From JAADHI01 sp964451325 (GTDB lineage Bacteria > Nitrospirota > Nitrospiria > SBBL01 > JAADHI01): DNA of 64,000 nt. A program made the translations under genes and the position numbers. The stretch is from contig CAYVHO010000013.1 in the NCBI GenBank assembly GCA_964451325.1, positions 1-64,000 of the forward strand, in the 5' to 3' direction. Shown in pieces: positions 50,366-57,728 of this stretch. A model generated the notes under the pieces. It worked only from the letters and a program-made list of their open reading frames with translations, was not told where the DNA came from and ran no database searches. Each line of letters opens with the position of its first letter. Position 1 is the stretch's first letter.

Positions 50366-51388
50366 ATGGAAAATCTAGGAGAATATCTCCAACAAAAACG
50401 AGAAGCGCAGGATATTTCGATAGAGGAACTCGTCTCTCTCACCCGTATTCCGATCCGATTTATTGAAGCCATCGAATCCAATCAGCTTGAGCTTCTGCCC
50501 AATCAGGTGACGGCTAAGGGATTTTTGCGATCTTATGCGGAATGTGTTGGTGTCGACCCGGCCATTATTACCGAGGCATATGCCGATTCGATCCCCGATG
50601 AGCCTTTTTCAGAGCTCAGAAGTCGAAATGAGATTTTGTCTCATGTTCAAATGGAGCAGTCCAATCGTTCTCCTTTTCCACGCCGCATTGTATTGTCGAT
50701 CGTGGGTTTAATTTTTGTGCTTCTTGTTTTAGTGGGTTTGTTGTCAAAAAAGGATAAAAAAGTGAATATCTTATCCTCCGTTTTTCCCCCTGAGTTGACT
50801 GTCTCAGAAAGGTCGGATATTTCAGATGAGGTAAGTTCTCCAGAAGAGTCCGCTTTGTCTGAAGTGGCCAATTCCGAAGCAGACTTACTTCCAGAAGAAG
50901 ACGCGGTCGTACCGCTTGCGCCTGAGGCCGTTTCGGGTGAAGAAAAGACTGATGTGGTCGCAGAGGTGCCCGCGTTCGAAAATGATGAGACAAAAGACCT
51001 TCCTCTTACAGAGACCGCCACCCTGAAACCTGAGTCTGAATCATCCTCCGAACCTTCTGAGGGTGAAATGCCCGTCCTCCTTGAGGAGGCTCGAAATGAA
51101 GAAGGTTCCCCTGTTATACCTGTTGAAGTAAGAGAATATGTGCTTTCCCTGGAAGCCATTGAAGCATCCTGGGTGCAGGTCACGATTGATGGAGAAGAGG
51201 TTCGGGAAGCACTGCTTCAGCCTGAAGATATTGTAGAGTGGAAAGCCAATAAAAAGTTTCGTTTAACACTTGGCAACGCAGGGGGGGTTCGTGTAAAACT
51301 AGACGGTCGCGAATTGCCTCCCTTTGGGCCAAGCGGCGAAGTCGTACACAAGGACATTATTGGAGACTCTCCCGTAGAGTTCAACTAA
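50366..51388 (+). CDS. rodZ: RodZ-like helix-turn-helix membrane protein
   Basis: 340 residues. Cytoplasmic HTH at 1-70 (LGEYLQQKREAQDISIEELV, IPIRFIEAIESNQLELLPNQ), one membrane helix (about 108-126), a long acidic linker rich in Glu, Ser and Pro, and a C-terminal DUF4115 domain (about 255-335, EASWVQVTIDGEEVREALLQ). RodZ links the MreB cytoskeleton to the wall-elongation machinery. The linker is longer and more acidic than usual. Follows the TPR lipoprotein, a common order. Confidence 0.88.
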   Translation: MENLGEYLQQKREAQDISIEELVSLTRIPIRFIEAIESNQLELLPNQVTAKGFLRSYAECVGVDPAIITEAYADSIPDEPFSELRSRNEILSHVQMEQSNRSPFPRRIVLSIVGLIFVLLVLVGLLSKKDKKVNILSSVFPPELTVSERSDISDEVSSPEESALSEVANSEADLLPEEDAVVPLAPEAVSGEEKTDVVAEVPAFENDETKDLPLTETATLKPESESSSEPSEGEMPVLLEEARNEEGSPVIPVEVREYVLSLEAIEASWVQVTIDGEEVREALLQPEDIVEWKANKKFRLTLGNAGGVRVKLDGRELPPFGPSGEVVHKDIIGDSPVEFN

Positions 51389-51416
51389 GATTTTTTAGTA
51401 AAGATTCTAATTTTTT

Positions 51417-51491
51417 GCCGACGTAGCTCAGGGGCAGAGCAGCTGATTCGTAATCAGCAGGTCGGTGGTTCAATTCCACTCGTCGGCTCCA
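51417..51491 (+). tRNA. tRNA-Thr (anticodon CGT)
   Basis: A 75-base cloverleaf with CCA. The acceptor GCCGACG pairs with CGTCGGC, the D stem is GCTC/GAGC, the anticodon stem GCTGA/TCAGC closes loop TTCGTAA, and the T arm is GGTGG-TTCAATT-CCACT. Confidence 0.95.
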
Positions 51492-51579
51492 TTATTCCAT
51501 TTACAATCAAAAATTTTCCTGTTTTATTGTTCGATCCTGCCATGCATGAAACAATCGAGATTTATCGAGGGTTTTACTT

Positions 51580-53325
51580 TTGATCTTAGAACAATTTCGC
51601 TTTAAATTTGTTCATTTTTTGTTGATGCAAACGATCTGTTTGACCTTGTTTCCTGCTGGAATCATCGCACAAGAAACACCGATTATCAGCGGACTTGACC
51701 GGTTTTCGCCTGTCGTGGCAGAAAATGGCATGGTCGCGACGCAGCAAAGCGATGCGACGAAAGCCGGACTTCAGGTTTTAAAAGAGGGTGGCAATGCGGT
51801 AGATGCCGCTGTAACGATCGGTTTTACACTCGCAGTGACCCTGCCACGGGCCGGAAATCTCGGCGGAGGTGGTTTTATGTTGATTTATTTGGCGAAAGAG
51901 AAGGAAGTCTTGGCAATCGATTACCGTGAAAAAGCACCTCAAAAAGCCACCCAAAATATGTTTTTGGATGACAAAGGAAATGCTGATCCCAAAAAATCAC
52001 GTCAAAGTCTGCTCTCTGTCGGCGTGCCGGGTACGGTGGCCGGTTTGACCCTGGTGCTTGAAAAATACGGAACGATTTCACTCAAACGTGCTTTGGCTCC
52101 CGCGATCGCCCTGGCGGAAAAAGGCTTTATCGTGGATAGAAGTTTTGCTCACTCCCTCAAAGTTGCAAAACCTGTGATGAAAAAATCGCCCGATAGCATG
52201 GCAATTTTTTACAAACAAGGCGGGATGAATTATCAGCCGGGAGATCGTTTTGTGCAAAATGATCTGGCCCTCAGTTTGAGAGCACTCTCAAAAGAAGGCT
52301 CAAAAGTATTTTATAAAGGAAAAATTGCTGAACAAATGGCAGCCTTTATGCGACAAAATGGCGGTTTGATCACAAAAGACGATATGGCCGCGTATTCTGC
52401 ACGTCTTAGAAAGCCCATCCACGGGACTTATCGCGGTTTTGACATTTATGCCATGCCGCCGCCCAGTTCCGGCGGGATTCATATTGTGCAGATTTTAAAT
52501 CTTCTGGAAGCTTTTCCCATGCGATCCTTGGGTCATAATACAGCGGAGACGCTTCACCTTATGGCGGAAAGCATGAAGTTGGCTTATGCGGATCGTTCCA
52601 AATATTTAGGGGATTCTGATTTTGTTTCCGTGCCAGTGACAGGTTTGACTTCAAAAAAATATGCCGATTCCCTGCGGCCTTCGATTGATCGGAAAAAAGC
52701 CAGACCCAGTCAAAAGATCAAACCCGCGAATCCCTTGCCTTATGAAAGTCACGAAACCACACATTTTTCAGTGATGGACAAGTACGGAAATGCCGTCTCA
52801 AATACAACAACGCTCAATTTTAGTTACGGCAATAAAGTTGTGTTGCCCGGCACGGGCATTCTTTTGAATAATCAAATGGATGATTTTTCGGCAAAGCCGG
52901 GCGTCCCCAATGCCTATGGTTTAATCGGCGGCACAGCCAACGCCATCGCACCGGGAAAACGCATGCTCAGCTCTATGTCACCGACGATTATTATGAAAGC
53001 GGGTAAGCCTTTTTTAGTCACTGGAAGCCCCGGTGGCAGTCGGATTATCACGACAACCCTCCAACTCGTTATGAATGTCATTGATCATCAAATGAATATC
53101 GCCGAAGCAACAAATGCCCTGCGGGTCCACCATCAGTGGTTTCCCGATGAACTCAGAATAGAAGAAGGCCTGAATCAAGATACGATTCGCCTCTTGAAAG
53201 CCAATGGCCATCGCATCGTCATAAAAAATGTCATGGGCAGCACTCAGAGCATTATGCGAAGCGGGAAGGTATTGCACGGGGCGTCTGACCCAAGAACGGT
53301 CGGGGGCTTGACGGCGGGGTATTAA
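51580..53325 (+). CDS. ggt: Gamma-glutamyltransferase
   Basis: 581 residues, normal for GGT, starting at TTG with a signal peptide (about 1-30, ending GIIAQ). It is exported to the periplasm and hydrolyses or transfers the gamma-glutamyl group of glutathione. The precursor cuts itself before Thr393 (ESHETTHFSV). Other motifs: GGNAVDAAVTIGFTL, PRAGNLGGGGFML, MPPPSSGGIHIVQIL and GSPGGSRIITTTLQ. It stands alone between tRNA-Thr and a strong terminator. Confidence 0.95.
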   Translation: MILEQFRFKFVHFLLMQTICLTLFPAGIIAQETPIISGLDRFSPVVAENGMVATQQSDATKAGLQVLKEGGNAVDAAVTIGFTLAVTLPRAGNLGGGGFMLIYLAKEKEVLAIDYREKAPQKATQNMFLDDKGNADPKKSRQSLLSVGVPGTVAGLTLVLEKYGTISLKRALAPAIALAEKGFIVDRSFAHSLKVAKPVMKKSPDSMAIFYKQGGMNYQPGDRFVQNDLALSLRALSKEGSKVFYKGKIAEQMAAFMRQNGGLITKDDMAAYSARLRKPIHGTYRGFDIYAMPPPSSGGIHIVQILNLLEAFPMRSLGHNTAETLHLMAESMKLAYADRSKYLGDSDFVSVPVTGLTSKKYADSLRPSIDRKKARPSQKIKPANPLPYESHETTHFSVMDKYGNAVSNTTTLNFSYGNKVVLPGTGILLNNQMDDFSAKPGVPNAYGLIGGTANAIAPGKRMLSSMSPTIIMKAGKPFLVTGSPGGSRIITTTLQLVMNVIDHQMNIAEATNALRVHHQWFPDELRIEEGLNQDTIRLLKANGHRIVIKNVMGSTQSIMRSGKVLHGASDPRTVGGLTAGY

Positions 53326-53355
53326 GAAAAGGCCCGGACGATGCCGGGCCTTTTC
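53326..53355. terminator. Bidirectional terminator after ggt
   Basis: GAAAAGGCCCGG (53326-53337), loop ACGATG, CCGGGCCTTTTC (53344-53355): a perfect 12-base stem with A and T runs at its ends, serving both convergent genes. Confidence 0.9.
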
Positions 53356-53371
53356 ACAAGCTTTAAATTTT

Positions 53372-54943
53372 TTAAAAATTAATCACTTGTTCGCTGACAT
53401 TTGGCGTGTTTGTAATCCGTGTCAATGAGCCACTTTGGCTGGGGTTGATATAGAAAATTTCGCCTTCAGACAAACCTGCGTTATCGGGCCCACCTCCTAA
53501 CATCTTATCTCCAGAAAATGCAAAAAAACTAATAAAGAAAATGTCAGTCGGTATCGTCCCGAGTGTCAGTGTGCCGCTGTTTGCAGCATCGACCGACTTG
53601 AGTGTGCCACCACTACAATTTAGAGTCCCGCAGCCTTCCTGCCAAATCATTCGAGAAATTTCGATGCCATCCGATGAAAATGCTGAAGGAGAGACTCCCG
53701 TCCAGGAGGCATTTTGAATTTCAGAGGTTTCTGTCCCATCATCTTTGATGACCCCTCTAATCGATCCACCACCGGAGACGGATCGGATGTAGAAGACAAA
53801 ATCTCCGGTAATAAAGTCGAAAATGAAAAGGCCATCTGTTGTCGCTTGGATCAAGGTTTTTGAAATATTGCTTGATTTTAAGGCAGCTTTTAAAGTCGAT
53901 ATGCCTCCTGAAAATGTGACGTAGACCACTTTGTTTGTTGTGAGTGTGATATCGGAAATGGAGGCACCATTTTCTGTGATAAAGGGGACTGCCGCCGTAC
54001 TCCCATCCATCGGGAGTTTGAATATTGTGTCGCCCTCAGCAAAATAGAGTTCCGTTGCACTTACTCCAGGATCAATGGTGTTTGTTGGAACCCCGCCCGA
54101 AAAGGTGTGAAGGGCAGATGAAAGCACTCCAGATTTCAAATGATAATGATAGAGTTTGTCATCCACTCTCAGAATGGCGTTGTTTGTGAAGGCGGTGCTG
54201 TCCAATTCTTCGGCGCTTGTTGTGAAAGAAATAATGGGGGAACAGGTTTGGAAATTCTGATCACAACGCACGAGTTTTTTTCCATCAAATGCGATAAATC
54301 CGGTGATTGCACCCGTCGTATCGTCAAAGAGTGCGGTTTCCCAATCTTTTGGCGATACCGTGATCGGGCTTGCGTTTGCCCCCATGTTAAGCCGGACCAT
54401 CTTCCAAATTTCATTCCCGTTGAAACAATTGCCATCTCCGCCAGGAAGTTTGTAAAAAAAGACCGATTTTCCATGATCTGAAAAATCTGTTTCTTCATCG
54501 GTTTCACAGATCAAGGAGGCCCCGGCCTCATTTGAAATCTGAACCGGATTTTGTGAATCGTTTCTTAGGGTGCTGATTTTGTAAAGTTTCCCGTTATCTG
54601 TATTTGCGTAAACAATGCTTCGGGTGTGGATGTCCGTAATGCGTTTGTTTGTCAGATCGAGTGTGCCACTGAAAATTCCGGTTTCTCCGCCCGTATTGGC
54701 CGCTTCGGCGACGACGGGCACTGCGCTAGGGTTACTCGGATCGACACTTGAAAGGCTGCCACTTTTATAAAAAAGCAGGGTTGCCGAGGGTGAGCTAACG
54801 CCACCACCGCCACCACCGCCACCACCGCCACCACCGCCACCGCCAACACCGGCGCTTGGCGTTCCACCACCACTGCTGCCGCAGGCGGCCATTAAAAATC
54901 CGACAAAAATCAATGTTGCAAGAGTTCTAAGCTGTTTGTACAT
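53372..54943 (-). CDS. Lipoprotein with a 15-glycine linker, probable propeller-type body
   Basis: 523 residues from the ATG at 54943; the frame is open to 54988 but the added residues precede the signal. Lipobox MAAC, then SSGGGTPSAGV and fifteen glycines in a row. The body (about 50-520) consists of irregular beta repeats of about 45 residues (ATELYFAEGDTIFKLPMDGS), with no cysteine-rich or catalytic motif. It resembles secreted propeller lipoproteins of unknown function found in deltaproteobacteria. The glycine tract should act as a flexible tether to the outer membrane. It is convergent with ggt. Confidence 0.65.
   Translation of the reverse strand: MYKQLRTLATLIFVGFLMAACGSSGGGTPSAGVGGGGGGGGGGGGGGGVSSPSATLLFYKSGSLSSVDPSNPSAVPVVAEAANTGGETGIFSGTLDLTNKRITDIHTRSIVYANTDNGKLYKISTLRNDSQNPVQISNEAGASLICETDEETDFSDHGKSVFFYKLPGGDGNCFNGNEIWKMVRLNMGANASPITVSPKDWETALFDDTTGAITGFIAFDGKKLVRCDQNFQTCSPIISFTTSAEELDSTAFTNNAILRVDDKLYHYHLKSGVLSSALHTFSGGVPTNTIDPGVSATELYFAEGDTIFKLPMDGSTAAVPFITENGASISDITLTTNKVVYVTFSGGISTLKAALKSSNISKTLIQATTDGLFIFDFITGDFVFYIRSVSGGGSIRGVIKDDGTETSEIQNASWTGVSPSAFSSDGIEISRMIWQEGCGTLNCSGGTLKSVDAANSGTLTLGTIPTDIFFISFFAFSGDKMLGGGPDNAGLSEGEIFYINPSQSGSLTRITNTPNVSEQVINF
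54800..54844. repeat. 9-base microsatellite coding for polyglycine
   Basis: GCCACCACC is repeated four times without change (54800-54835), then GCCACCGCC. On the minus strand it encodes fifteen glycines. Loss or gain of a unit keeps the frame and changes linker length by three residues. Confidence 0.95.
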
Positions 54944-55051
54944 TTTGAAGTTTCCCCCCTCGATAAATTCTCCAGACAGCCCGATCAAATAAGGGAGTCC
55001 AAAAAACTAGATTTGTATTTATTCCGCTTTGTTTGTTATTTTTAAGGATGA

Positions 55052-55080
55052 GTTTTAGTGGGTATGGACTTGTTTGTCAA
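55052..55080 (-). promoter_or_regulatory. Promoter of the polyglycine lipoprotein gene
   Basis: Minus strand: TTGACA (55080-55075), 17 bases, TAAAAC (55057-55052), with a leader of about 100 bases to the ATG at 54943. Confidence 0.5.
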
Positions 55081-55121
55081 TCCCCTCAAATGGGGGGTAT
55101 GGCAAGAGAGGGAGATGGAAT

Positions 55122-55769
55122 TTAAGGTGCAGACGGACACAAACCCACCACCACACACACTTCACAAAGGGGTTTACGGGATTTGCAGACATGGCGGCCA
55201 TGCAGTAGCAGGCGGTGGGCGCTCGCCGTCCATTTGTTTTGTGGAAGTAGACGCATGAGGTCTTTTTCGATTTGAACCGGGTCTTTTGATTTTGAAAGTC
55301 CCAGGCGGTTTGAGACGCGGCGCACGTGGGTATCCACGACGATGGTCTGTTGTCCGAAAGCTTCTCCTAAAATGACGTTTGCTGTTTTTCTTCCTACACC
55401 TGCCAAAGTAATCAGTTCTTCCAATGTATTGGGGACTTCGCCTTTGAAGGTTTCCACGAGTTTGAGTGAACAGGCGATGATATTCTTGGCTTTGTTGTTA
55501 AAAAAACCGGTGCTGCGGATGAGCGCAATCAAAATATCTGGATCGCCTTTGATGATGTCTTCAGGACCAGGAAAGGTTTCAAAGAGTTTGGGGGTGACCT
55601 GGTTGACACGCACATCGGTACATTGTGCTGAGAGAATGGTGGAGATCAGGAGCTGAAAAGAGTTTTTGTAAGTGAGGGCGACTTCAGGTTTTGGAATAGC
55701 TGCTTCAAGACGCTCGATCATGACGGCGGCATTTTGTGCTTTTTTCCCGCGCGGGTTTTTTTGTTTCAC
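55122..55769 (-). CDS. nth: Endonuclease III
   Basis: 215 residues, normal for Nth, a DNA glycosylase/AP lyase that removes oxidised pyrimidines. The helix-hairpin-helix LAGVGRKTANVILG carries catalytic Lys128, and Asp146 is in VVDTHVRRVSNRLG. The C-terminal [4Fe-4S] loop is Cys195-X6-Cys202-X2-Cys205-X5-Cys211. The basic first 15 residues are an extension. It follows the YggX-like gene by five bases in one operon. Confidence 0.95.
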   Translation of the reverse strand: MKQKNPRGKKAQNAAVMIERLEAAIPKPEVALTYKNSFQLLISTILSAQCTDVRVNQVTPKLFETFPGPEDIIKGDPDILIALIRSTGFFNNKAKNIIACSLKLVETFKGEVPNTLEELITLAGVGRKTANVILGEAFGQQTIVVDTHVRRVSNRLGLSKSKDPVQIEKDLMRLLPQNKWTASAHRLLLHGRHVCKSRKPLCEVCVVVGLCPSAP

Positions 55770-55774
55770 AAGGT

Positions 55775-56059
55775 TTATTTTTGTGGCGGTGTGTCTTCAA
55801 CTTGAAGCGCAGCTTCGCCCTCCGGGGCGGGTTCAAGTTTCAAAAAAATCTTCATTTGTTTTGACAGTTCATCACGGCCTTTTTGATCTCGTAAGCTGAT
55901 GCGATATTCGTTGATGATTTTGATGGATTGTGCATACCATTCTTGCCAGCAGACATCACAAATTTTTTCTTTTAAGGTCAGACCGATTTTGCCACCGTAG
56001 GGGTTGTCCTTGATTTCTTCCCGTGTTTGTTCGCAGCGGATGCAGGTAAGATCAGCCAT
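55775..56059 (-). CDS. YggX-family Fe(2+)-trafficking-like protein
   Basis: 94 residues. The family (oxidative-damage protection, iron trafficking) is recognised by a metal-ligand-like start TCIRCEQTREEI, then NPYGGKIGLTLKEKICDVCW and a helical NEYRISLRDQKGRDEL. YggX of enterics has a single Cys near the start; here two CxxC pairs (6-9 and about 34-37) suggest a zinc- or iron-binding variant. The acidic C-terminal tail is variable. It lies directly upstream of nth, whose product has an iron-sulfur cluster. Confidence 0.8.
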   Translation of the reverse strand: MADLTCIRCEQTREEIKDNPYGGKIGLTLKEKICDVCWQEWYAQSIKIINEYRISLRDQKGRDELSKQMKIFLKLEPAPEGEAALQVEDTPPQK

Positions 56060-56113
56060 GATTAAAAATCTCCTTTTGTTTCTTTATTGGGAATGAGCGT
56101 AAACAGGCTGTTC

Positions 56114-57655
56114 TTAGCCCCGGCGACTGTCATGGGCTTGACCCAGGGTCGTGATATAAACAATGATTTGCTCTAAGGGGAGTCCCAAGAGGGCGTTCAC
56201 TTCATCGTCGTAAAATCCACCAATGCCACTGACGCCTAAGTTTAAACGAATGGCTGCTAAATTGATGCGTTCGCCGATTTGTCCGGCATCCAAATGCAGA
56301 TAGCGGTAGGCACGATCGCCGTAAACGGCCATGGCATTTTCCAGCTGTGCGGTGTGTATGACAAGGGCGGCAGCATCTCGCGAGAGGTCTTGCCCCAATG
56401 AAAAATGCCATGACTGGGTTTTAAAATCGCCTGCATAGATTAACCGCAGTTCATGGCTTTGTGACGCATAATAATAAACACCGGCTTCCAATCCGCTGAT
56501 ATTTTGCACGACGACATAGGTTTCCAGTACATCCCTTGAAAAAAGGGCTGCGGGCGAAAGGGGTGGATTGGGATAGGCATAGTCGAGCAGCGCCGAGAGC
56601 TGTTCTTTTGAAAAAGCATCTCCTGTATAGGCCCGCGTGGATCTGCGACGTAAAATGGTTTTTGCGATGTCTTTCTGCCAATCAATGATGTCATCTGTAA
56701 GTGGTGTTGTTTCTTTAAAGGTGTTTTTTCCCTCAAGCGATTGGGGGGCAGATGGTGTTTTTTCCAAGAGGGAGCTTGGATCCAGTTGTGTAATTGATGA
56801 GGCCCGATGGAGTTGTAAAAGCAAAGGATCAACTTGGCTGTCTTCGTTATTTTCCAGGTGGTAGCGATAGCGAGGTGTGGGGTGTTGTGTTTTTATCTCA
56901 AACGATGTCTGCGGCAGGGCGACCACGCTGAGCACGGCTTCTTTTGAGGCTTCGAGCAAGAGCAAATGATTTAAGGCATTGTCAATAAATGATCCGATGG
57001 GGTGGGGAATAAAACCTTCCTCTGGTGCATAGGCAATGAGGTTGCCCAGAACATGCCCCGTATCGAGTAGAATACGGCGATAGGCACGCTCATGGTATCG
57101 CCACGCACTGCGTTGAAAAACAGCAGTGGTGATGATGAGCAGATTGCATTGTGCGACGGCCTCATCTTCAAAACAATACTTTTGAAATTCTGTCCAGAAA
57201 TTACCCTCCCAGACCGGGGTGAGTGAGTGTTCGTCTGCCTGAAAGTTGTAGATGCCATCGTGCAAAATGGAAGAATCACGGACGGCCACATAGATTTCAG
57301 CCGGATACAGTCCCCCTGCTGTGGGTGCAGCGCGCATGCTCAGGGATTCTCCTGAAGGGTATTGCAGAATGCCCGTAACCCCATTTGTAAAATAGAGCAG
57401 ACGTGCGAGTGCGGCCAATGAAAAGGGATAGCCCGTTTCTTCTGAAGGGGGTTCCAAGGCTTCGCCTGTAAAGGGATTGTTTCTTAAAGGCAGATAGGGT
57501 GTCATGTCGATCTTTTTTTCGCTGCGATAGGCCTTGAAAGGCGAGGGTTGCGCAGACCAGTTGAGGGGGCGTTGCTGTTGGCTCATCTCGGCTTCATAAT
57601 ATTTTGTTTTTTGATGATAAATGGCCGCGATTGATTTTTGATCCATTTGGTGCAT
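56114..57655 (-). CDS. SagB-type dehydrogenase with two nitroreductase domains
   Basis: 513 residues from the ATG at 57655, with GGGAG eight bases before; the frame extends to 57715. Two FMN-binding nitroreductase domains in tandem (about 65-245 and 320-510). In each a Ser/Arg-rich start (LRNNPF, LRRRSTRAY) and a later RAYRRILLDTGHVLGN / RAYRYLHLDAGQIGER mark the dimer and flavin contacts. SagB proteins oxidise azoline rings to azoles in ribosomally made peptides, but no precursor or YcaO partner is within the window, so another oxidative role is equally possible. Between nth/yggX and mutS. Confidence 0.8.
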   Translation of the reverse strand: MHQMDQKSIAAIYHQKTKYYEAEMSQQQRPLNWSAQPSPFKAYRSEKKIDMTPYLPLRNNPFTGEALEPPSEETGYPFSLAALARLLYFTNGVTGILQYPSGESLSMRAAPTAGGLYPAEIYVAVRDSSILHDGIYNFQADEHSLTPVWEGNFWTEFQKYCFEDEAVAQCNLLIITTAVFQRSAWRYHERAYRRILLDTGHVLGNLIAYAPEEGFIPHPIGSFIDNALNHLLLLEASKEAVLSVVALPQTSFEIKTQHPTPRYRYHLENNEDSQVDPLLLQLHRASSITQLDPSSLLEKTPSAPQSLEGKNTFKETTPLTDDIIDWQKDIAKTILRRRSTRAYTGDAFSKEQLSALLDYAYPNPPLSPAALFSRDVLETYVVVQNISGLEAGVYYYASQSHELRLIYAGDFKTQSWHFSLGQDLSRDAAALVIHTAQLENAMAVYGDRAYRYLHLDAGQIGERINLAAIRLNLGVSGIGGFYDDEVNALLGLPLEQIIVYITTLGQAHDSRRG

Positions 57656-57728
57656 ATGAGAACTCCCTTTTGTCAGTGTCAGCCGAAGACTATCTATTTT
57701 ATGGATGGAAGTCAAACGCTTGATTTTG

